A stretch of DNA of 64,000 nucleotides from DASPLH01 sp035627675 (GTDB lineage Bacteria > Acidobacteriota > Terriglobia > Terriglobales > Acidobacteriaceae): assembly GCA_035627675.1 (NCBI GenBank), contig DASPLH010000062.1:1-64000 (forward strand). Reading direction: 5' to 3'. Within the stretch, counting starts at the first letter, position 1, and every line of letters begins with the position of its first letter. Positions 46,654 to 55,227 of the stretch are shown here, one piece after another. The position numbers and the translations under genes were made by a program. The notes under the pieces are model-generated. The model searched no databases. It had not been told where the DNA came from and saw only the letters and a list, made by a program, of their open reading frames with translations.

Positions 46654-47206
46654 TCGATTGGCGAAAGGGGCCGCGGCCGGAGCCATCGCAGGCCTGGCCG
46701 CCTCCTGGGCCATGAACCAGTTTATGGGCATGGTTGCGCGCGCGGTTGCCGGACCCAAGGCGGGCAACGACCCGCAGCGGCGCAAGTTCGCGATCGCCGA
46801 AGCCACGCGCGAGTGGCAGGAGAAAGCAGACCCCACCGGGCAGGTCTCCGATGCGTTGGCCGTTCGGCTTCTCGGGCGGCATCTCGACGAGCATGAACGC
46901 GCATTGGCCGGTCCGGTCGTCCACTACGCTTTCGGCGCACTCGCCGGAGCCGGATACGGAGCCGGCTGCGAAATCGCACCGGGACTGAACCGCGGATTCG
47001 GGGTGCCGTTCGCGTGGTCGCTTTGGATCGCAGGAGACGAGATCGCGAATCCGCTGCTTCGGCTCACGCCTCCGCCCAACCGGATTCCGCCGGCTTCGCA
47101 CGCGGCCCAGTTTGCATCGCACATCGTGTACGGGGTGGTCCTGGAAGGCGTGCGCCGCGCAATCCGCAACCCCTCGCTCGCTGCACGCGATGGCAAACAG
47201 GGCTGA
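46634..47206 (+). CDS. DUF1440/YagU-family inner-membrane protein
   Basis: A 190-residue protein from GTG 46634, overlapping the DUF4142 end by 20 bases. Membrane segments are at about 11-33 (GAAAGAIAGLAASWAMNQFMG), 95-115 (AFGALAGAGYGAGCEI), 120-140 (VPFAWSLWIAGDEI) and near the C-terminus (FASHIVYGVVLEGVRR). The pattern GxxAGxxASWxMNxF and HxAFGxxxGxxYG fits DUF1440 (YagU), a family linked to acid resistance in E. coli. Overlap with both neighbours suggests a translationally coupled unit. Confidence 0.8.
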   Translation: MLRPTRSRLAKGAAAGAIAGLAASWAMNQFMGMVARAVAGPKAGNDPQRRKFAIAEATREWQEKADPTGQVSDALAVRLLGRHLDEHERALAGPVVHYAFGALAGAGYGAGCEIAPGLNRGFGVPFAWSLWIAGDEIANPLLRLTPPPNRIPPASHAAQFASHIVYGVVLEGVRRAIRNPSLAARDGKQG

Positions 47207-47948
47207 GATTCGCATCGGCTGTTCGGGATGGCACTACAAGCATTGGGTGGGCCGCTTCTATCCCGAGCGATACCCGGCGTCGAAGATGCTGGACTACTAC
47301 CTCCGGCACTTCGACACGGTCGAGATCAACAACAGCTTCTATAAGCTTCCGGAGATCAACACGTTTGGCTGCTGGCGCGATGCGACACCCGGCGACTTCC
47401 GCTTTGCCGTGAAGGCGAGCCGGTTCATCACCCACAACAAGAAACTCAAGGACCCGCAGAACGCGCTGGAGAACTTCCTGCCCCGCGCCGAGGCTCTCGG
47501 CGACAAGCTTGGCCCGGTCCTGTTTCAACTTCCTCCGAAGTGGGGCATCAACCTCGCGCGGCTCGAGGAGTTCCTGACGGTGCTTCCGCGATATCACCGT
47601 TACACCTTCGAGTTCAGGGAGCCGAGCTGGCACACCGGGGAGACGTACGCGCTGCTGCGCCGGTTCAACGCGGCCTATTGCATTTACGAGCTCGCGGGCT
47701 ATCACACTCCCCTCGAACTCACGGCCGACTGGACGTACGTGCGGCTGCATGGCCCCGGAGGCAAGTACCAGGGGAGCTATCCGGCTGACACGCTCGAGGC
47801 ATGGGCCGAGCGCATTGTCGAGTGGAGCGAGCGGCTGCGCGCCGTGTACGTTTACTTCGACAACGACGACTCGGCATACGCGGCACACAACGCCATCGAC
47901 CTGAAGCGCATGGTGGACCACAAACTCCAGGCTGCGCACGCCGCGTAG
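47190..47948 (+). CDS. DUF72 family protein
   Basis: A 252-residue protein from ATG 47190, overlapping the DUF1440 gene by 17 bases. It begins with the family signature IRIGCSGWHYKHWVGRFYP, then TVEINNSFYKLPE, FRFAVKASRFITHNKKL, LGPVLFQLPPKW, YTFEFREPSW and the C-terminal YVYFDNDDSAYAAHNAIDLK. DUF72 forms a TIM-barrel-like fold of unknown catalytic role (YecE type). It is soluble. The shared transcript with DUF4142 and DUF1440 suggests a stress function, as inference. Confidence 0.93.
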   Translation: MANRAEIRIGCSGWHYKHWVGRFYPERYPASKMLDYYLRHFDTVEINNSFYKLPEINTFGCWRDATPGDFRFAVKASRFITHNKKLKDPQNALENFLPRAEALGDKLGPVLFQLPPKWGINLARLEEFLTVLPRYHRYTFEFREPSWHTGETYALLRRFNAAYCIYELAGYHTPLELTADWTYVRLHGPGGKYQGSYPADTLEAWAERIVEWSERLRAVYVYFDNDDSAYAAHNAIDLKRMVDHKLQAAHAA

Positions 47949-48013
47949 CGCGGAAAGCGCCGCCGACGGCCGCCGCATCTATCTCCCTCGAAGAGGCAAA
48001 CGAGAGGAGCGCA

Positions 48014-48976
48014 ATGCCCCGGCAATCATCACCCCAGAAGAGTTCTCCTAAGAAGAAAGCATCGTCCAGCGTGCACGAGATGCCTCGGCGCGAGGAAACA
48101 CAACCCGGCGCACTGGAAGAGCCCGAAGCGCCGTATCCTCGGCAGCACCAGGAGCGGCCGGGCATCGAGGCCGAGATGGAGCCGAGGCCGCGATACCAGG
48201 CTCCGCGGTACAGGCCGGCGGCGAAGCTGCAAGGCAAGGGTGCGCTCGTGACCGGAGGCGATTCCGGCATCGGCCGCGCCGTCGCCGTGCTCTACGCCAA
48301 AGAGGGCTGCGACGTCGCGATCGTGTACCTTCCGCAGGAGGAGCGCGACGCCGAAGAGACGCGCGAGGCCATTGAGGCCGAAGGAAGGCGTTGCGTGTTG
48401 ATCCCGGGCGACCTCACCGACCCGGAGTTCTGCAGCGAGGCCGTGGAGACCGCGGTGGAGGAACTGGGCAGGCTCGACATACTGGTCAACAACGCGGCGT
48501 TCCAACAGCATCAGGAACGTCCGGAAGATGTGACGGACGAGCAGTGGGACCAGACGTTCAAGACGAACATCTATGGCTACTTCCGCATGGTGAAAGCCGC
48601 GCTGCCGCACCTGAAAGAGGGCAGCGCGATCATCAACAGCGGTTCGATCACCGGCCTCGAAGGCAACAAGATGCTGCTCGACTACTCAGCCACGAAGGGC
48701 GCGATTCACGCCTTCACGAAATCGCTGGCGCAGATGCTGGTCGAACGCAGGATCCGCGTGAATTGCGTCTCGCCCGGGCCCGTGTGGACTCCGCTGAATG
48801 TCGCGGACAAGCCCGCCGAGCAGGTCGCAGAGCACGGACAGAACACTCCGATGAAGCGCGCGGCGCAGCCTGAGGAAGTCGCGCCGGCATACGTCTTCTT
48901 CGCGAGCGAGGCAGACTCCAGCTACATCACGGGCGAGGTGATCACCCTGCTGGGCGGCGAAACGGCGGCGGCTTAG
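48014..48976 (+). CDS. SDR-family oxidoreductase (YghA/YhxC-like)
   Basis: A 320-residue short-chain dehydrogenase with the 60-residue Pro/Lys/Glu-rich N-terminal extension (RPGIEAEMEPRPRYQAPRY) typical of this branch. The dinucleotide loop is GGDSGIGRA, then NNAAFQ. The catalytic residues are Ser in SGSITG and Tyr/Lys in YSATKGA. PGPVWTPL and ITGEVITLLGGE complete the fold. It probably uses NADP(H). Such proteins sit in general-stress clusters in many soil bacteria. RBS GAGGAG five bases before ATG 48014. A terminator follows. Confidence 0.93.
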   Translation: MPRQSSPQKSSPKKKASSSVHEMPRREETQPGALEEPEAPYPRQHQERPGIEAEMEPRPRYQAPRYRPAAKLQGKGALVTGGDSGIGRAVAVLYAKEGCDVAIVYLPQEERDAEETREAIEAEGRRCVLIPGDLTDPEFCSEAVETAVEELGRLDILVNNAAFQQHQERPEDVTDEQWDQTFKTNIYGYFRMVKAALPHLKEGSAIINSGSITGLEGNKMLLDYSATKGAIHAFTKSLAQMLVERRIRVNCVSPGPVWTPLNVADKPAEQVAEHGQNTPMKRAAQPEEVAPAYVFFASEADSSYITGEVITLLGGETAAA

Positions 48977-48994
48977 CGTCCCGGAAGAGAAGAA

Positions 48995-49018
48995 GCCCCG
49001 CTTTCGGGCGGGGCTTTC
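48995..49018. terminator. bidirectional terminator between SDR and rubrerythrin-like genes
   Basis: GCCCCGC - TTTCGG - GCGGGGC followed by TTTCCT on the plus strand and preceded by AGAAGAA (T-rich on the minus strand). It serves the two converging genes. Confidence 0.8.
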
Positions 49019-49033
49019 CTGTGTCTTCGCGCG

Positions 49034-49540
49034 CTACTTCGCCGGCTTCTCGGTGAGCTTGCGTTCGAGATACTCGACGTGTCCCGCCTCGAACTCCGCC
49101 AGCTCCCTGTAGATGCGGCGCAGCGGAGCGTCGGTCGTGTTCTCCGCCAGAGAAGCGTAGAACTTCCTCGCCTGCTGTTCGGCGTTGAGCGCCACTTGCA
49201 GCGCGCGCTCCCGCGGAGAGAGGTCGGTCGTGCTGCCGGTGCCGAAAACATCGGTGTTGTCGAGACGCGGCAACTCGATCAGCTCTTGTAGATCTTCTTC
49301 GGTGATGGCGCAGGCGCGCTGCCCATACTGTTCGGTGTACTTGTGCTGGAGCAGCGTGCTGTGCCGGCGCTCCTCGGCCGCCATGTCCCAGAAGACGCCG
49401 GCGATCTCCAGCGATTCCAGGTCGCGAAACTCAACGAACATCTCGGCAAAACGGTGATAAAGCTCCGAGTTGCGCTCTTCGATAAAGACGGCTGTGTGCA
49501 GCGCTTCCTGCGGTGTGAGCGATAAGAATGAGCGCTTCAT
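49034..49540 (-). CDS. rubrerythrin/ferritin-like di-iron protein
   Basis: A 168-residue, all-helical protein. Glu/His ligand motifs are repeated on four helices: FIEERNSELYH, MAAEERRHSTLLQ, LNAEQQARKFYA and LAEFEAGHVEYLE, the ExxH pattern of rubrerythrin-type di-iron carboxylate proteins. There is no rubredoxin (CxxC) domain. It may detoxify peroxide or handle iron. Start ATG 49540 with GGGGAG upstream. It converges on the SDR gene. Confidence 0.82.
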   Translation of the reverse strand: MKRSFLSLTPQEALHTAVFIEERNSELYHRFAEMFVEFRDLESLEIAGVFWDMAAEERRHSTLLQHKYTEQYGQRACAITEEDLQELIELPRLDNTDVFGTGSTTDLSPRERALQVALNAEQQARKFYASLAENTTDAPLRRIYRELAEFEAGHVEYLERKLTEKPAK

Positions 49541-49647
49541 GGGCGAACTCCCCAGTCCCCACTGTTACGTACTTGGACGCTGCCGCCGAGAGACTCGGCG
49601 CAAAAACTTTCCTTCGCTGCCGCGCTCGCCTCCCGCCCCGGTTTCGT

Positions 49648-50019
49648 TCAGGCGGATTTTGCGTCGCGCTCCCGCAGGGCGCTCAACCGCGCAATGGTAG
49701 CTCTGAGCCACTGTTCCAACCCCAGCACCAGCCGGGTCCGATCGCCCGAGGCCATCAACGAAGCGACGGTCTCGCCGCCATTCAGTTGGATGTAATGGCA
49801 CGGTACGTCCTCGGTCCTGGCCCACTCGGGAACGAATTCGGACAGCAGGCATTCGCGGCAGGCGTGAGGCCGTAGAGGATTGCCGAAATTGAGGCACGAG
49901 TAGCTTGCCTGGAACGGGGAGTTCAGTGCGCCGTCACCATTCCGCCTGTACCCGCCCTGCTCCAGGTAGCTCAGCTCGTACCTGAGTACTTCCAACACGT
50001 CGCGCGGATCGCCCGCCAT
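49648..50019 (-). CDS. hypothetical cysteine-containing protein
   Basis: A 123-residue soluble protein. The N-terminus DVLEVLRYELSYLEQGGYRRN recalls small acidobacterial proteins of unknown role. Four Cys lie in SCLNFG, HACRECLL and DVPCHY, so a small metal site (C-x2-C plus two) is possible. The C-terminal helix is LVLGLEQWLRATIARLSALRE. It is divergent from the radical SAM gene, about 180 bases apart, so the two could share control; this is inference. No family recognised. Confidence 0.6.
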   Translation of the reverse strand: MAGDPRDVLEVLRYELSYLEQGGYRRNGDGALNSPFQASYSCLNFGNPLRPHACRECLLSEFVPEWARTEDVPCHYIQLNGGETVASLMASGDRTRLVLGLEQWLRATIARLSALRERDAKSA

Positions 50020-50197
50020 ATCTTCACCGCCGGGGCCCAGGACCTGAGACCGCTACATGATTGTTGTCCTGTTGCCGGTGCGCCGAAGTGATTGCCCTCA
50101 CAGGCTGGGGTGACGCCCGTGACTTTGGTCATCGTCGGCGCGCTGCCCGGGTGCGAGATTGAAGGTGTCAGCGGGGCTCCGCGGCGCAGGAGGCAAG

Positions 50198-51385
50198 GTG
50201 GACTTCAACATCGACTTCGACGAGCGGCCGTTCATCGTGATCTGGGAGACGACCCAGGCCTGCGATCTCGCCTGTGTACACTGCCGCGCCTGTGCCCAGC
50301 CGGCCCGCAACTCGCAGGAACTCACGACCGAACAGGCCAAGCGCCTGATCGACGAAGTTGCCGCGCTGCGCGCTCCGCTGTTCGTGATGACCGGCGGCGA
50401 CCCGCTGAAGCGCCCCGACATTTACGAACTGGTAGCGTACGCCGCCGCCAGGGGCATCCGGCCGTCGCTGACTCCGAGCGCCACGCCGCTGCTCACTCGC
50501 GAGGCGATCGTGCGGCTCAAGGAAGCGGGGCTTGCCAGGCTTGCGATCAGCCTCGACGGACCCACGGCCGTGATACACGACGCCTTTCGCCGCGTGCCCG
50601 GATCGTTCCAGTGGACCCTGGATGCCGTGCAGTACGCTCGCGAGATCGGACTTCCGGTCCAGATCAATACGACGATTACGCGCCACAACCTCGCGCAACT
50701 CGACGACATGATCGCCCTGCTCGAGGGGCTCGACATCGTGCTCTGGAGCGTCTTCTTCCTGGTGCCCACCGGGCGTGGAGCCTCGATCGATCTTCTGTCG
50801 GATGAGCAGTTCGAAGACGTGTTCGCGAAGTTATATGAGACCTCGCGGCGCGCGAAGTTCGACATCAAGAGCACGGAGGCGCAGCACTACCGCCGCTACC
50901 TGCTGCAAAAGCGCACGGGGATGCGTCGAGAGGGCGTGACCGACCAGAAGCAGCTTCCGTCGATCCTCGGCATGGGTCGCACCGAAGACGGCATTGGGCG
51001 CGCGCCGAAGGGCATCAACGACGGCAAGGGGTTTGTCTTCATCTCGCACATGGGCGAGGTCTTCCCCAGCGGGTTCCTGCCCATGTCCGCCGGGAACGTT
51101 AAGACCGAATCGCTCGCTGGACTCTACCGCGAGTCGGAGCTTTTCAAGTCGCTGCGGGACGCCGACAACCTCAAGGGAAAGTGCGGCGTATGCGAGTACC
51201 GGCAGATCTGCGGCGGATCGCGTGCGCGCGCCTACGCCATGACCGGCGACATCTTCGCCGAGGAGCCCTGCTGTGCCTACGTCCCTAAGGCCGCGGAAGG
51301 CATGGAGCGCAAACCGGCGCCGCCCGCACTGCCGCGGGTGATCGACCAGTGGCCCGAAGGAGCACTGGGCTGCGGCCGCGGATAA
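50198..51385 (+). CDS. radical SAM/SPASM-domain protein (TIGR04053-like)
   Basis: A 395-residue protein if started at GTG 50198, where AGGAGG ends four bases upstream; TTG 50159 would add 13 residues. The radical SAM cluster is CDLACVHC (Cys22, 26, 29), with ETTQ before it and TGGDPLKRPD after it. The SPASM-type C-terminus has CGVCEYRQICGGSRARAY and a final CC pair for an auxiliary cluster. Enzymes of this group are close to heme-d1/Fe-coproporphyrin radical SAM enzymes and to peptide-modifying ones. Substrate is unknown, and no precursor peptide or heme gene is adjacent. A strong terminator follows. Confidence 0.85.
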   Translation: MDFNIDFDERPFIVIWETTQACDLACVHCRACAQPARNSQELTTEQAKRLIDEVAALRAPLFVMTGGDPLKRPDIYELVAYAAARGIRPSLTPSATPLLTREAIVRLKEAGLARLAISLDGPTAVIHDAFRRVPGSFQWTLDAVQYAREIGLPVQINTTITRHNLAQLDDMIALLEGLDIVLWSVFFLVPTGRGASIDLLSDEQFEDVFAKLYETSRRAKFDIKSTEAQHYRRYLLQKRTGMRREGVTDQKQLPSILGMGRTEDGIGRAPKGINDGKGFVFISHMGEVFPSGFLPMSAGNVKTESLAGLYRESELFKSLRDADNLKGKCGVCEYRQICGGSRARAYAMTGDIFAEEPCCAYVPKAAEGMERKPAPPALPRVIDQWPEGALGCGRG

Positions 51386-51408
51386 AAAGTTTTCCCGTTG
51401 TAACTCGC

Positions 51409-51445
51409 ACAGCCTCGGCCGACCTCCCCGAGGCTGTTCTTTTTT
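51409..51445 (+). terminator. Rho-independent terminator of the radical SAM gene
   Basis: ACAGCCTCGG - nine-base loop - CCGAGGCTGT followed by TCTTTTTT: ten-pair stem and T run. Confidence 0.93.
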
Positions 51446-51483
51446 GGCAGCAAAAGCCCCGCAACGTTGCACTTGGGAGCGTG

Positions 51484-52155
51484 CTACTCGGCGGGTTCGG
51501 TCAGGCGGTTGTTGATCGCGAACAGGGCAAGTTCCAGGCGGCTCGAAACCCCGACTTTGTCGAAGATATTGGTGAGGTGATGCTTGACCGTGTCTTCGCT
51601 GAGAGAGAACTTGTGCGCGATCTCCTTGTTGCTGAGCCCGGCGACGATTGCGCCGAGGATCTCGGTCTCGCGGCGCGTCAGGCCATACGCCTTCGCGCGC
51701 GAGGCGGGCTGCGACGCGCTTTCGCGACGGAGATACTGCACCACGTCCGACACCGGTTCGCGGTCCACCCAGAATTGACCATTCATCACCGTCCGGATGG
51801 CCTTCATCAGGATCTGCGTTGCGGCATCCTTGAGGACCACGCCGCGAGCGCCGATCTGAAGGGCCTCCAGCACCTGGCGCTTCTCGATGGCGGCGGTGAG
51901 GATGATGACGCGAGTGGGAGCCTGCATCGCGATGAGTTCGCGGAGCGCCTCGAGCCCCGGCACGCGAGGCATCGCAAGATCCAGGATCAGGATGTCAGGA
52001 CGGCTTTGCTGAACCATGGCAATGGCTTCAGCGCCGTCGCCGGCTTCGCCCACGACGCTCATTCCGCCTTCGGATTCGAGCAACCGGCGAAGTCCGTCGC
52101 GAAAGATCGTGTGGTCGTCGGCGATGAGGAGGCGAACCTTGGAGTCCTTATCCAT
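51484..52155 (-). CDS. NarL/FixJ-family response regulator
   Basis: A 223-residue regulator from ATG 52155. The receiver domain has DDH (Asp13-14), phospho-acceptor Asp59 in ILILDLAMP, Thr in IILTAAIE and Lys in VLKDAA. The LuxR-type HTH is at about 155-215: LTRRETEILGAIVAGLSNKEIAHKFSLSEDTVKHHLTNIFDKVG. Its start overlaps the end of the partner kinase gene by eight bases, so the pair forms an operon. Confidence 0.93.
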   Translation of the reverse strand: MDKDSKVRLLIADDHTIFRDGLRRLLESEGGMSVVGEAGDGAEAIAMVQQSRPDILILDLAMPRVPGLEALRELIAMQAPTRVIILTAAIEKRQVLEALQIGARGVVLKDAATQILMKAIRTVMNGQFWVDREPVSDVVQYLRRESASQPASRAKAYGLTRRETEILGAIVAGLSNKEIAHKFSLSEDTVKHHLTNIFDKVGVSSRLELALFAINNRLTEPAE

Positions 52156-54124
52156 GCAGGGCGTGTCCTTTCTGGGGAACCACGATGTCAAGCTTGGAAC
52201 CTTGATGCTGCCAGGACTCGATGCTGAGACGTCCACCGAGTGCGAGCACTCGGTCGCGAATCACCATCGGACCCCGGCTCGAAGGTTGCCGCTCGTCGAA
52301 TACCACTACACCCTCGAAATCGAAGCCCTTGCCGTCGTCGGCGACCGTGAGCCGCCAATCTCGTGAGTTATGTCCAAATGTTACCAGCACACTTTGGGCC
52401 TTGGCGTGCTTCCTGACGTTCGTCAGCGCTTCCTGTAGAACACGAATCAGCTCGTAGCAGCTGTGAGGACTCAGGGCTACGTCTTCCTGCACGTCGGTTA
52501 CAAACCTTGCATGCAGGCCCGTGTCGCGCCGGAAGCGGTCCACCGTGTCGGCCATGACGTCAATCAAGTGCTGCGGGGAGACGTCGATCGGCCTCATCTG
52601 CTGCATCAGCTCGCGCAGGGTGAGGACCTCGTGCCGCACCAGCTCCTGCACCTGGCCGATCTCGGAACTCAGCTGCGGGGTCGCATCTTCGGACTTACGG
52701 CGAAGCACGTCAAGCCGCATCTCGGCCGAGATCAGCGATTGGATGGCGCCGTCGTGCAGTTCGCGCGCAACACGTGCCCGTTCCATGGCGCCGGCGCGCG
52801 AGCGAAGGCGGCGCACGAGATACACGCTGTAAATCGCGGAGATCGCCTGCCGCAGCAGCTGTTCGGCAAACCGAAGCTCTTGCTCCGGGTTGCTGCCCAA
52901 CTGGGCATTGACCAGGAAGAGATGCGCCGTCCACTCGCTGCCGAGTTCAGCCCGCGTGCTCAGCAGCGTGTCCATCGGTTCCGTATGGAACGGCAGTGCA
53001 GGGAACTCCGGAACACTGAACTGACGGCAGGCGGACGCCGCCACTTCCTTCGCGATTGCGCCGTCGCGCGTGCGCTGGAAGAAAATCGTCTCTTGCCAGG
53101 AATCGATCGGGCCTGAAGCGTCCGCCGCCTGCTCCGTCGCGTAGGGCGAGGTGTTCGGATGCGAGCGCGTTGGACCGTTCCAGAGATACGTGCGCCCTGT
53201 GGCCAACTCTCGCGTGACGATGTACGAGCGCTCGGCGTCGAAGATGCGCATGTACTCCACAAGCGTGTTGTACACCGTTGCAGAGAGCCCTAGGTCGGCT
53301 CGCGCGCCCCGGAGCACGCGAGTAACAACCACGCGTTCCGCCCTGCGTTCTTTTTCGTTCTCGCCAAGAGTCCCCACCAGCACGCCGATCGCCACGAGGT
53401 AGGCGCACCGGATGATGAGGCGGTTGAGGCCGAACTCTCCACCCGGCAGCAAGGCGGAGGCGTTCGGCACGGCCGTCATCAGGACGGCTTCGATATCGAG
53501 CAGGGCGATTCCGGCGACCGATGTCGCCATGGTCTCGTGCAGCCCCCATCGGAAGGCCGCCGTGATCTGCGTGAACGCGAAGAAGGAAAACAGCGGGCTG
53601 GCCGGCCCGTGCGTGAACAACGTCAACACGGCGGGGAACAAAATGTCGAGCGCGTGGATCACCTTCTGCGCGCGGTCACTCACGCCATGGAAGCGGATGT
53701 AGGCAAGTATGCCGACACCGTGGATCATCCATGCGCCCAGCAGCGTGTTCACCAGCCGGACGTAGGTTCTCGGCTCGGTGGAGTCGATTGCCACGGCGAC
53801 GAATGCGAGGACGCTGAGCGTCAGCCTCGCGATGGCGATGGTGTTTTCTACTCGATGGCGCTCCGCCTCCGAGGGAGGCGCGTTCAATCGCGTGAGATAG
53901 CGGCTGGAGGTGAACCGGCGCAAGCGGATGTCCTGCGCACGATTATTCCCCAATTTGGGGTCCGGAACAAAGCAATACCGTGCCAAATCAGCTACTTCAG
54001 CGCCAAAGTATCGAGCCTCACCCCCTCCTGTGACACGGTTCACTGCGGCCCGGAACCGGCGGACGTACCGTTGCGCTGTTCGGAGAAAGTCGATGTTTTC
54101 AGGCAGCAAAATACCGCGCCCCAC
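52148..54124 (-). CDS. NarX-type membrane sensor histidine kinase (HisKA_3)
   Basis: Up to 658 residues; the start is unclear. The first conserved membrane helix (NTIAIARLTLSVLAFVAVAI) is at about 94, and GTG 54124 leaves a long Arg-rich leader. There are about six membrane helices (95-250), a GAF-like middle (about 270-430), and the HisKA_3 box MERARVARELHDGAIQSLISAEM. The ATPase shows LQEALTNVRKHAKA and VADDGKGFDFE, but the G2 loop is short (DERQPSSRGPMVIRDRV), unlike the usual GxGL. It is the partner of the NarL-type regulator. The signal is unknown. Confidence 0.88.
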   Translation of the reverse strand: MGRGILLPENIDFLRTAQRYVRRFRAAVNRVTGGGEARYFGAEVADLARYCFVPDPKLGNNRAQDIRLRRFTSSRYLTRLNAPPSEAERHRVENTIAIARLTLSVLAFVAVAIDSTEPRTYVRLVNTLLGAWMIHGVGILAYIRFHGVSDRAQKVIHALDILFPAVLTLFTHGPASPLFSFFAFTQITAAFRWGLHETMATSVAGIALLDIEAVLMTAVPNASALLPGGEFGLNRLIIRCAYLVAIGVLVGTLGENEKERRAERVVVTRVLRGARADLGLSATVYNTLVEYMRIFDAERSYIVTRELATGRTYLWNGPTRSHPNTSPYATEQAADASGPIDSWQETIFFQRTRDGAIAKEVAASACRQFSVPEFPALPFHTEPMDTLLSTRAELGSEWTAHLFLVNAQLGSNPEQELRFAEQLLRQAISAIYSVYLVRRLRSRAGAMERARVARELHDGAIQSLISAEMRLDVLRRKSEDATPQLSSEIGQVQELVRHEVLTLRELMQQMRPIDVSPQHLIDVMADTVDRFRRDTGLHARFVTDVQEDVALSPHSCYELIRVLQEALTNVRKHAKAQSVLVTFGHNSRDWRLTVADDGKGFDFEGVVVFDERQPSSRGPMVIRDRVLALGGRLSIESWQHQGSKLDIVVPQKGHALHG

Positions 54125-54195
54125 AAGAGCCTCCCCGTGCCGGACCCGGCAAGCGAGGCCGCCACAAGTCCCAACGACAAAAGGAGTCGTGAGCC

Positions 54196-54609
54196 ATGCT
54201 ACGACTAATCTCCTGGAAGTCCCTGTTCGTGATAGCTCTCATCGCACTGTTCTCGTACGCCGTCCAGGCGCAGGGGGTGAGAAAGCCCCCCAAGTATGAA
54301 AAGGCATCCGAAGTAACTCTGAAGGGAACGGTCGAGGAAGTGAAACTGATCCCCGGTCCCGACGAGGGCGCGCACTTTGTCCTGGCGACCGCGGACGGCC
54401 CTATCCTGGTGCACGTGGCCCCGGAAAAATTCCTGAAGGAGATCGTGGACACGACGTTCCACAAGGGCGACCTGGTCGAGGTAGTCGGCGCGAAGATCAA
54501 GGCCGAGGAAGGCCCCGAGGTTCTGGCGAAAGAGATCACGCGGGACAACAACACGTTGACACTTCGCGATCCCAGCGGAACCCCGGTCTGGAAAGGCTGG
54601 ATCAGGTAA
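54196..54609 (+). CDS. small exported OB-fold-like protein
   Basis: A 137-residue protein with a signal peptide (LFVIALIALFSYAVQAQG). The mature part, VTLKGTVEEVKLIPGPDEGAHFVLAT ... ILVHVAPEKFL ... FHKGDLVEVVGAKIKAEEG ... VLAKEI, has the strand order of a small five-stranded OB barrel, as in other periplasmic bacterial-OB families (DUF5666-like). Probably periplasmic ligand or nucleic acid binding; unknown. It is divergent from the kinase gene by about 70 bases. Confidence 0.68.
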   Translation: MLRLISWKSLFVIALIALFSYAVQAQGVRKPPKYEKASEVTLKGTVEEVKLIPGPDEGAHFVLATADGPILVHVAPEKFLKEIVDTTFHKGDLVEVVGAKIKAEEGPEVLAKEITRDNNTLTLRDPSGTPVWKGWIR

Positions 54610-54719
54610 GAATTTCGAAACGACTCGAACCTGAGCACTGCAACGGCGAGATCCCCCACTCGCGTACGGCTTCGGAGCTGTCACCGGTCGCGACACGGCT
54701 GAGAGCTGGGGGACCGTTT

Positions 54720-55184
54720 ATGTTACGTCTGGGCAGGCTTGTCGGCTACTCCTGTGACACTCCGCTGAGAACCGCCGTCGCTGTGGTCGTGGTTGGCCTC
54801 GCCGTGGGGCTGTTCAACTTTGGGGTGGACCAGGCCCTGATCCAGTTTCAAATCAGCCCCGACCTCCATTCGGGCGTCCAGGCAGCCATTGCCGGAGTTG
54901 GCGCCGCAGTCGCAACGCTCCTGATCCTGCTGGCGATCCGGGAGCGAAGGCGCAGAATAGCCGATGAGCTAAGCCGCGTCGCGGAACTGAACCACACCCT
55001 GCGCAACGCCCTCGAAGTGATCATCGGGTCCCACTATCCCGACGACGAACAGCACAATCACATGGTGCTGGAGAGCGCCAGGCGCATCGACGCAAAGTTG
55101 AAAGAGCTGTTCCCGGCACTGGGGGTCGAGCGCCGCGGAGGCAAGCGGCTCGGCGCCGGTGGCAAACACTCCACCGCAGATTAG
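54720..55184 (+). CDS. small membrane protein with a histidine-kinase-like phosphoacceptor helix
   Basis: A 154-residue protein from ATG 54720 (GGGGGA upstream). It has two membrane helices (TAVAVVVVGLAVGLFNFG and QAAIAGVGAAVATLLILLAI) followed by a cytoplasmic helix ELSRVAELNHTLRNALEVIIGSHYP. HTLRNALEVI resembles the H box of HWE/HisKA-like kinases (His followed by ..RN). No ATPase domain follows; the remaining 60 residues end in a basic Gly-rich tail. It could be a phosphotransfer or remnant sensor protein. Function unknown. Confidence 0.6.
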   Translation: MLRLGRLVGYSCDTPLRTAVAVVVVGLAVGLFNFGVDQALIQFQISPDLHSGVQAAIAGVGAAVATLLILLAIRERRRRIADELSRVAELNHTLRNALEVIIGSHYPDDEQHNHMVLESARRIDAKLKELFPALGVERRGGKRLGAGGKHSTAD

Positions 55185-55186
55185 AA

Positions 55187-55208
55187 AACGCCCGCGCATG
55201 CGGGCGTT
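55187..55208. terminator. bidirectional terminator
   Basis: AACGCCCGC - GCAT - GCGGGCGTT directly behind the stop at 55184 and 20 bases past the hspR stop; serves both converging genes. Confidence 0.8.
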
Positions 55209-55227
55209 CCTGGCTGCGATGTGGCGC

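Noticed and set aside
46307..47215. Long minus-strand open frames over the DUF4142-DUF1440 region
   Set aside because: The plus-strand proteins have signal peptides, membrane helices and family signatures; the minus frames have none.
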